NCBI GenBank assembly: GCA_958510825.1
Contig: OY294050.1
Span: forward strand, 5,061,340 to 5,125,339
Direction of reading: 5' to 3'
Source: Brachypterus glaber
Lineage: Eukaryota > Arthropoda > Insecta > Coleoptera > Kateretidae
DNA length: 64,000 nucleotides
The notes below the pieces were generated by a model. The model saw nothing but the letters and a program-made list of their open reading frames with translations. It was not told where the DNA came from and searched no databases. Position numbers and translations under genes: made by a program. This document shows, piece by piece, positions 63,701 through 64,000 of this stretch (its first letter is position 1; each line of letters begins with the position of its first letter).

Positions 63701-64000
63701 ACGAAAAGGAATTGGCCAGGAAGTTTGAAAAAGACCACGTAGACACAAAAAGTGCGACCGCCATGTTTGATTTAATCAGGCGGAAGCTTAGTCACACTTC
63801 TGCGTATCCACATTTACTGTCCATATTAGAGCATTGTCTATTGTTGCCCCTAGATTACGGATCCCATCCGCAACACTGGCTTTTATTTGATAGGTAAGAT
63901 TTCTTATATTTTATATTATTTTTGGCATATTTAAAATAATTTTTGCTATGTTGTTTTTAGGATTTTGCAACAAATTATTTTACAACAAAATGAAAACGGT
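40777..64000 (+). CDS. DAAM: DAAM formin, N-terminal 415 residues (spliced, 3' incomplete)
   Basis: Diaphanous-related formin of the DAAM family. By family knowledge these proteins nucleate and elongate unbranched actin downstream of Rho GTPases and Dishevelled, in planar polarity, tracheal cuticle, axons and sarcomeres. Seven exons join in one frame (lengths 45, 129, 159, 231, 229, 412 and 40+ nt) with GT/AG junctions throughout. Residues 1-15 are a basic, Cys-containing tail ([11 protein letters not shown]). Residues about 40-230 match the GTPase-binding domain: [14 protein letters not shown] at the exon 2 end, KKWQIYC around W80, and [15 protein letters not shown] at the exon 4 end. Residues about 190-415 match FH3: [51 protein letters not shown] recognised the protein from memory of vertebrate and insect DAAM; no search was run. 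FH1, FH2 and DAD are outside the window. The first intron is about 16 kb, which fits a regulated gene with several promoters. No frameshift or stop was seen in the spliced product. Confidence 0.95.
41190..41320. mobile_element. CATAACAAGCATAGTACATA MITE
   Basis: Left GCATAACAAGCATAGTACAT and AAGAATGAC, right TCATTCTTTTGTACTATACG and TGTTGTGCGAG; inner CCGTTATTGGCT pairs with GCCAATAACCG. A separate right-end arm (TCATTCTTATGTACATGCTT GTTATGCGAG) lies at 41629-41660, just after the neighbouring MITE. Confidence 0.7.
41372..41625. mobile_element. MITE, CAACGAAC family, copy 2
   Basis: 254 bp, CAACGAACTAATAACTCTTC at the left and its complement at the right. Flanks ATCGTATT and ATCTCATT look like a diverged 8-bp duplication. 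ORFs across it are shadows. Confidence 0.88.
42100..42375 (+). repeat. CTGTC/CACG dispersed repeat
   Basis: CTAGACAAAAAATTCTTGGA, GTCCGTCCGTCTGTCCGTCG, ATGATAACTCAAGAACGAAT, AATCCGATCGACTTGAAATT. Same block order as elsewhere in the window. Confidence 0.65.
42376..42800. other. AT-rich stretch inside DAAM intron 1, nothing recognised
   Basis: A/T homopolymer runs up to about 42540, then unstructured sequence. No exon-like frame. Confidence 0.4.
42808..43365 (+). mobile_element. ACGTC-rich element, copy 2
   Basis: Begins AGGAAACCAGATGAC and CCCGACGTACTATCGACGTC; GTGACGTCATACATACGACG follows. Matches the complement of 29353-29923 to 43000, and again at 43312-43365 (GATGTACATCATCGGATGGA); unrelated T-rich sequence lies between. 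The far end is missing. Confidence 0.7.
43885..43940 (-). repeat. CGGGATC hairpin with CGAAACGTT, PLE-like
   Basis: On the minus strand: TTTGAAAACGGGATC, loop AGATTA, GATCCCGAAACGTTAG. This block recurs in many arthropod genomes and resembles the conserved end of Penelope-like or retrozyme-type repeats; I cannot confirm the family. Confidence 0.4.
44043..44130. repeat. Two-copy tandem repeat, about 42 bp
   Basis: TGTAGAGAAATTAATTTGGA and TGTAGAGAAGTTTATTTGGA start the two units; the second unit ends in an A run. Confidence 0.7.
44369..44615 (+). mobile_element. tRNA-headed SINE, second family
   Basis: Head GGGAGCGATGGTAGCTCAGT with CGTGAAGGCTC (box A TAGCTCAGTCG) and CCGAGGTTCGTTCCTTGG (box B). 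The body (TCGGCCCCGCTGGGCTAGTA, GGATGGGATGAAGACTTAGG) is unlike the other SINEs in the window. About 245 bp. Confidence 0.8.
44640..44880 (+). repeat. CTGTC/CACGATAACTCAAG dispersed repeat
   Basis: CTGTCCGTCTGTCTGTCTGT, CGTTTTTTGTAGACACGATA, ACTCAAGAACGAATAATCC. Followed by A/T runs. Confidence 0.65.
44881..46340. other. AT-rich stretch inside DAAM intron 1
   Basis: Contains an inverted GCCGTGAAGATATG piece (44935-44970) and a CG-bearing pair of dyads at 45318-45362 (GCGCTTTTGCGC and GGCCGCACATAAGCGGCC). No exon-like frame. Confidence 0.45.
46360..46560. repeat. CAGCGACCYCAAAAAAC repeat pair
   Basis: Two units about 120 bp apart (TTTCAGCGACCTCAAAAAAC at 46396 and GTTCAGCGACCCCAAAAACC at 46518). 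Inverted relatives of the 26167 tandem. Confidence 0.6.
47011..47588. mobile_element. Foldback element with about 150-bp arms
   Basis: Left GGAGTTATATACCTACTGGC, ACCTACAAAATATCAAACAG and TTTTGATGTGTTTGTAAAAA; right end is their complement (ATACTGTTTGATATTTTGTA, TATATAACTCC). A second pair (GCTAGTTCGTGAACGAA near 47180 and TTCGTTCACAAACTAGCTAT near 47318) closes the middle. No ORF. Confidence 0.8.
47589..48350. other. No recognised element
   Basis: 48040-48250 is less AT-rich; an acceptor-like TTTCTTTCTAG at 48061 is followed by an open reading ([20 protein letters not shown]), which I do not recognise and could not link to other exons. Confidence 0.35.
48360..48545. repeat. CG-bearing foldback
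   Basis: ACAATATTTCGCGCGAGCGA on one side and CGCGAGCGCGGAATGACTAT then TGTAG on the other; inside, CATACGAGCCGGC and GGCGAGTATG. CpG-rich island-like hairpin in AT-rich DNA. Confidence 0.6.
48947..49115 (+). repeat. Inverted repeat, left arm (partner 52522-52690)
   Basis: About 165 bp: GCTACAGTTTTCTTTACTTT, AACAAGAGATGGCACTACAT, GATACGGAATATTCATACCG, TATTTGCTTACATTCTAAAG. The partner is over 90 percent identical in inverse orientation 3.4 kb away. Confidence 0.85.
49116..50385. other. AT-rich stretch between inverted arms
   Basis: 49710-49745 is an end of the GGGAACGTTC family (GTTCAAGTATTACGTAACGC). No coding frame. Confidence 0.4.
50386..50639. mobile_element. MITE, CAACGAAC family, copy 3
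   Basis: 254 bp, near identical to copy 2. Flanked by GATTTTATC direct repeats (ATTTTATC before, ATTTTATC after), so an 8-10-bp TSD. Both TIRs are almost perfect over about 30 bp. Confidence 0.92.
50640..51545. other. AT-rich stretch, nothing recognised
   Basis: CGTATATCGATCGATAGGGG at 51210 is the only dyad. No exon-like frame. Confidence 0.4.
51551..52118. mobile_element. TTTTGCGACTCTTATAAG foldback element, complete
   Basis: Ends TTCTATTTTGCGACTCTTAT and its complement (…ATAAGAGTCGCAAAATAGAA). Arms of about 125 bp include TTTTGCGTGTTCTTATAGGC, TTTTGGGTTGGCAACAGACA and CTCTTGACGTTTG. The core between (51700-51960) is shared with 12.9 and 38.8 kb. No transposase. Confidence 0.82.
52522..52690 (-). 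repeat. Inverted repeat, right arm (partner 48947-49115)
   Basis: Complement of the left arm. Contains a perfect 16-bp palindrome AGAATGAATTCATTCT where the left arm has AGAATGGATTCATTCT. Confidence 0.85.
52691..52745 (+). repeat. SINE 3'-tail fragment
   Basis: CTTGACTTAGGGGATGCTTA, ATTAAGTAGAATAGTACGAG and an A-rich tail, as at 21810-21870. Confidence 0.8.
52927..52953. repeat. (TTA)n microsatellite
   Basis: About eight TTA units. Confidence 0.9.
53269..53413. mobile_element. 145-bp MITE with perfect GGGAACGTTC TIRs
   Basis: GGGAACGTTCAAGTATTACG then TAACGC on the left, and the exact complement on the right: 26-bp perfect TIRs. ATA on both sides. The middle is GC-rich (CTCCTAGGGGGGGGTCG). 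Solo ends of the same family at 28513, 36779 and 49710. Confidence 0.88.
53925..55415. mobile_element. Long palindromic element hosting a foldback transposon
   Basis: Outer arms GGTGACTATTTTTATTTAAT..CCCCGGCTGTATTTTATA (53929) and the complement TATAAAATACAGCCGGGAG (55356). Further in, CGGGTTCCTTTGGATGCTA (54759) pairs with AGCACCCAAAGGAACCG (55297), and GTCGTTGCATTCCAAAACTC with GAGTTTTGGAATACAACGAC (55025, 55109). The foldback at 53971-54703 interrupts the left arm. No ORF. Confidence 0.8.
53971..54703 (+). mobile_element. 733-bp foldback family, intact copy
   Basis: TA|CAGCCTGTTCCAGAACTCG ... TGGATCACCCTG|TA. Terminal arms of over 100 bp: AAAGGTTGGTCCGGAAATGA near 54046 against TCATTTCCGGACCAACCTTT near 54612. 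Nearly identical to 35317-36474 without its insert, so both moved recently. Confidence 0.9.
55706..56575 (+). repeat. 174-bp tandem array, five copies
   Basis: AAAGTTTAGTGCCTTATA recurs at 55706, 55880, 56054, 56228 and 56402, exactly 174 bp apart. Copies differ at only a few bases (ATAGACGG in copy 1, GGCCTTTTCC in copy 3, GCTGATATT in copy 4, CGCCCTTTTGCAGA in copy 5). The last copy ends 287 bp before DAAM exon 2. Confidence 0.95.
56862..56990 (+). CDS. DAAM: DAAM coding exon 2
   Basis: Acceptor after a long T-tract (TTTTTTCAG ends 56861), donor GTAAGT at 56991. 43 codons in phase 0 ([16 protein letters not shown]...AKFAELV). Contains the PEITY motif and the start of the GTPase-binding domain. 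The ORF on the opposite strand here (56858-57139) is a shadow. Confidence 0.95.
57079..57150. repeat. Tandem repeat of a 32-33-bp unit
   Basis: Two and a bit units reading GACCGAAGCGGAGTTGAGGT and CCATAAACAC. Neighbouring TAGTTATTTGCGCTTCTAGT resembles the start of the hairpin family at 30748. Confidence 0.75.
58551..59112 (-). mobile_element. 5'-truncated non-LTR retrotransposon inside the foldback
   Basis: Flanked by AAATTTAGAG (58541-58550 and 59113-59122), extendable to 12 bp with the following TA. Its 3' end on the minus strand is an (AACCAT)n tail (AATAACCATAACCATAACAT). Removing it restores the foldback's right arm exactly. Confidence 0.9.
58713..59105 (-). pseudogene. Non-LTR ORF2 C-terminus (end of RNase H, zinc motif)
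   Basis: 130 codons. The frame begins at the truncation with DRLARAGS (the end of an RNase H 'AD.LAR' motif), continues [15 protein letters not shown] and CKHARAAL, and has a Cys/His motif [19 protein letters not shown], followed by a stop and a 160-bp 3' UTR. Same domain order as the end of 22386-23280 but a different family. Uninterrupted frame over this stretch. Confidence 0.85.
59219..59550 (+). mobile_element. Hairpin repeat family, copy at 59.2 kb
   Basis: TAGTTATTTATGGTACTAGT start; hairpin at 59248-59322 (TTGCCCATAAGAAAATTAAC / GTTAATTTTCGAGAGAGCAA); tail GTGACAGTTGAGTGGGTAAA to AATTGTCTTATTATCTGTAT. Same sense as 30748-31075. Confidence 0.87.
60622..60875. repeat. Polypurine (GAGA/GGAA) tract, 250 bp
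   Basis: Nearly all purines on the plus strand, with only rare T and one CC. Mixed GAGAGA, GGAAGAAA and GGGAGA blocks. The three long Leu/Ser ORFs on the minus strand are artefacts of this tract. Confidence 0.95.
61400..61757 (-). mobile_element. Hairpin repeat family, copy at 61.6 kb (reverse)
   Basis: Complement of 59219-59550: TTACTTTATTGAGTGGATAA, TTATCCAATACATAGAGATA, hairpin at 61652-61728, ending ACTAGTACCATAAATAACTA. Lies about 125 bp before DAAM exon 3. Confidence 0.87.
61880..62038 (+). CDS. DAAM: DAAM coding exon 3
   Basis: Acceptor TTTCAG ends 61879, donor GTAAGT at 62039. 53 codons in phase 0, starting [10 protein letters not shown] and including [10 protein letters not shown]. 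Central GTPase-binding domain. The minus-strand ORF at 61839-62036 is antisense to it. Confidence 0.95.
62103..62333 (+). CDS. DAAM: DAAM coding exon 4
   Basis: Acceptor TTTTTTTTAG ends 62102, donor GTAAGA at 62334. 77 codons in phase 0, beginning [11 protein letters not shown] and ending [11 protein letters not shown]. Includes the basic-helical stretch [13 protein letters not shown] and [15 protein letters not shown], typical of the GBD-to-FH3 transition in DAAM. The intron before it is only 64 bp. Confidence 0.95.
62539..62767 (+). CDS. DAAM: DAAM coding exon 5
   Basis: Acceptor TATTTTAG ends 62538, donor GTTAGT at 62768. 76 codons plus one nucleotide. Encodes [38 protein letters not shown] and [12 protein letters not shown], the most conserved part of the FH3 armadillo fold. 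This coding exon leaves the frame in phase 1. Confidence 0.95.
63119..63321. mobile_element. TACACTACG hairpin MITE, copy 3 (DAAM intron 5)
   Basis: AAAAAGATGCAAGTCGCTTA and its partial complement TACAAGCGACTTTTTTTCTC; inner TTTGTTCCAAATTTCAAG pairs with CTTGAAATTTGGAACAAA. TA borders. Makes the 714-bp intron 5 the longest in the exon 3-7 cluster. Confidence 0.85.
63482..63893 (+). CDS. DAAM: DAAM coding exon 6
   Basis: Acceptor TTTCACTAG ends 63481, donor GTAAGA at 63894. 412 nt. The first two bases complete a Gly codon split with exon 5, giving [18 protein letters not shown]. Contains [33 protein letters not shown] and [16 protein letters not shown]. The exon ends two bases into an Arg codon. 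Confidence 0.95.
63961..64000 (+). CDS. DAAM: DAAM coding exon 7 (cut by window edge)
   Basis: Acceptor TTTTTAG ends 63960 after a 67-bp intron. Completes the split Arg codon and reads [13 protein letters not shown], the expected continuation of FH3 (vertebrate DAAM has a similar RI.QQI segment). The exon continues past the window end. Confidence 0.9.

Overview
The window looks like AT-rich, intron-rich, transposon-dense nuclear DNA of an insect. The only gene I can name with confidence is the insect-type orthologue of DAAM (Dishevelled-associated activator of morphogenesis, a Diaphanous-related formin). A beetle is plausible from the repeat load and style, but I cannot prove the order from sequence alone. 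I found no bacterial genes, no true tRNA or rRNA genes and no CRISPR array.

DAAM lies on the + strand. Seven coding exons can be read through GT/AG junctions in one frame: 40777-40821, 56862-56990, 61880-62038, 62103-62333, 62539-62767, 63482-63893 and 63961-64000, where the gene runs off the window. They give 415 residues covering the N-terminal tail, the Rho-GTPase-binding domain and most of the FH3 (armadillo-like) domain. The FH1, FH2 and DAD parts must lie beyond the right edge. The exon with the first ATG has its own 3' splice site at 40698 and stays open in frame for the 26 codons before that ATG. A phase-compatible candidate first exon (ATG, 19 codons, GTAAGT donor) lies at 21188-21244. 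It may be a distal DAAM first exon or belong to something else.

Everything else is mobile-element material. Non-LTR retrotransposon pieces sit at 2240-2790, 9787-11100 (minus), 22386-23280 and 58551-59112 (minus). tRNA-headed SINEs sit at 15886-16013, 16731-16972, 21613-21870 and 44369-44615. There are many foldback or MITE-type DNA elements, several with recognisable terminal inverted repeats and target-site duplications, and several nested in one another. A 174-bp five-copy tandem array lies just before DAAM exon 2, and a 250-bp polypurine tract lies in DAAM intron 2.

Layout: 1-21 kb, repeats only; 21-21.3 kb, candidate promoter and first exon; 21.6-40.6 kb, nested repeats; 40.7 kb, DAAM first recognised coding exon; 40.8-56.9 kb, a 16-kb intron of foldback elements; 56.9-64 kb, the compact exon cluster, with a 4.9-kb repeat-rich second intron. 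The most unusual structures are a foldback element made of 16-bp repeats and interrupted by a retrotransposon (58111-59140), a hairpin repeat family whose stem shows paired changes (29553, 30771, 59248 and 61655), a long palindrome invaded by a 733-bp foldback transposon (53925-55410), and SINEs that share a body but carry different tRNA-like heads.
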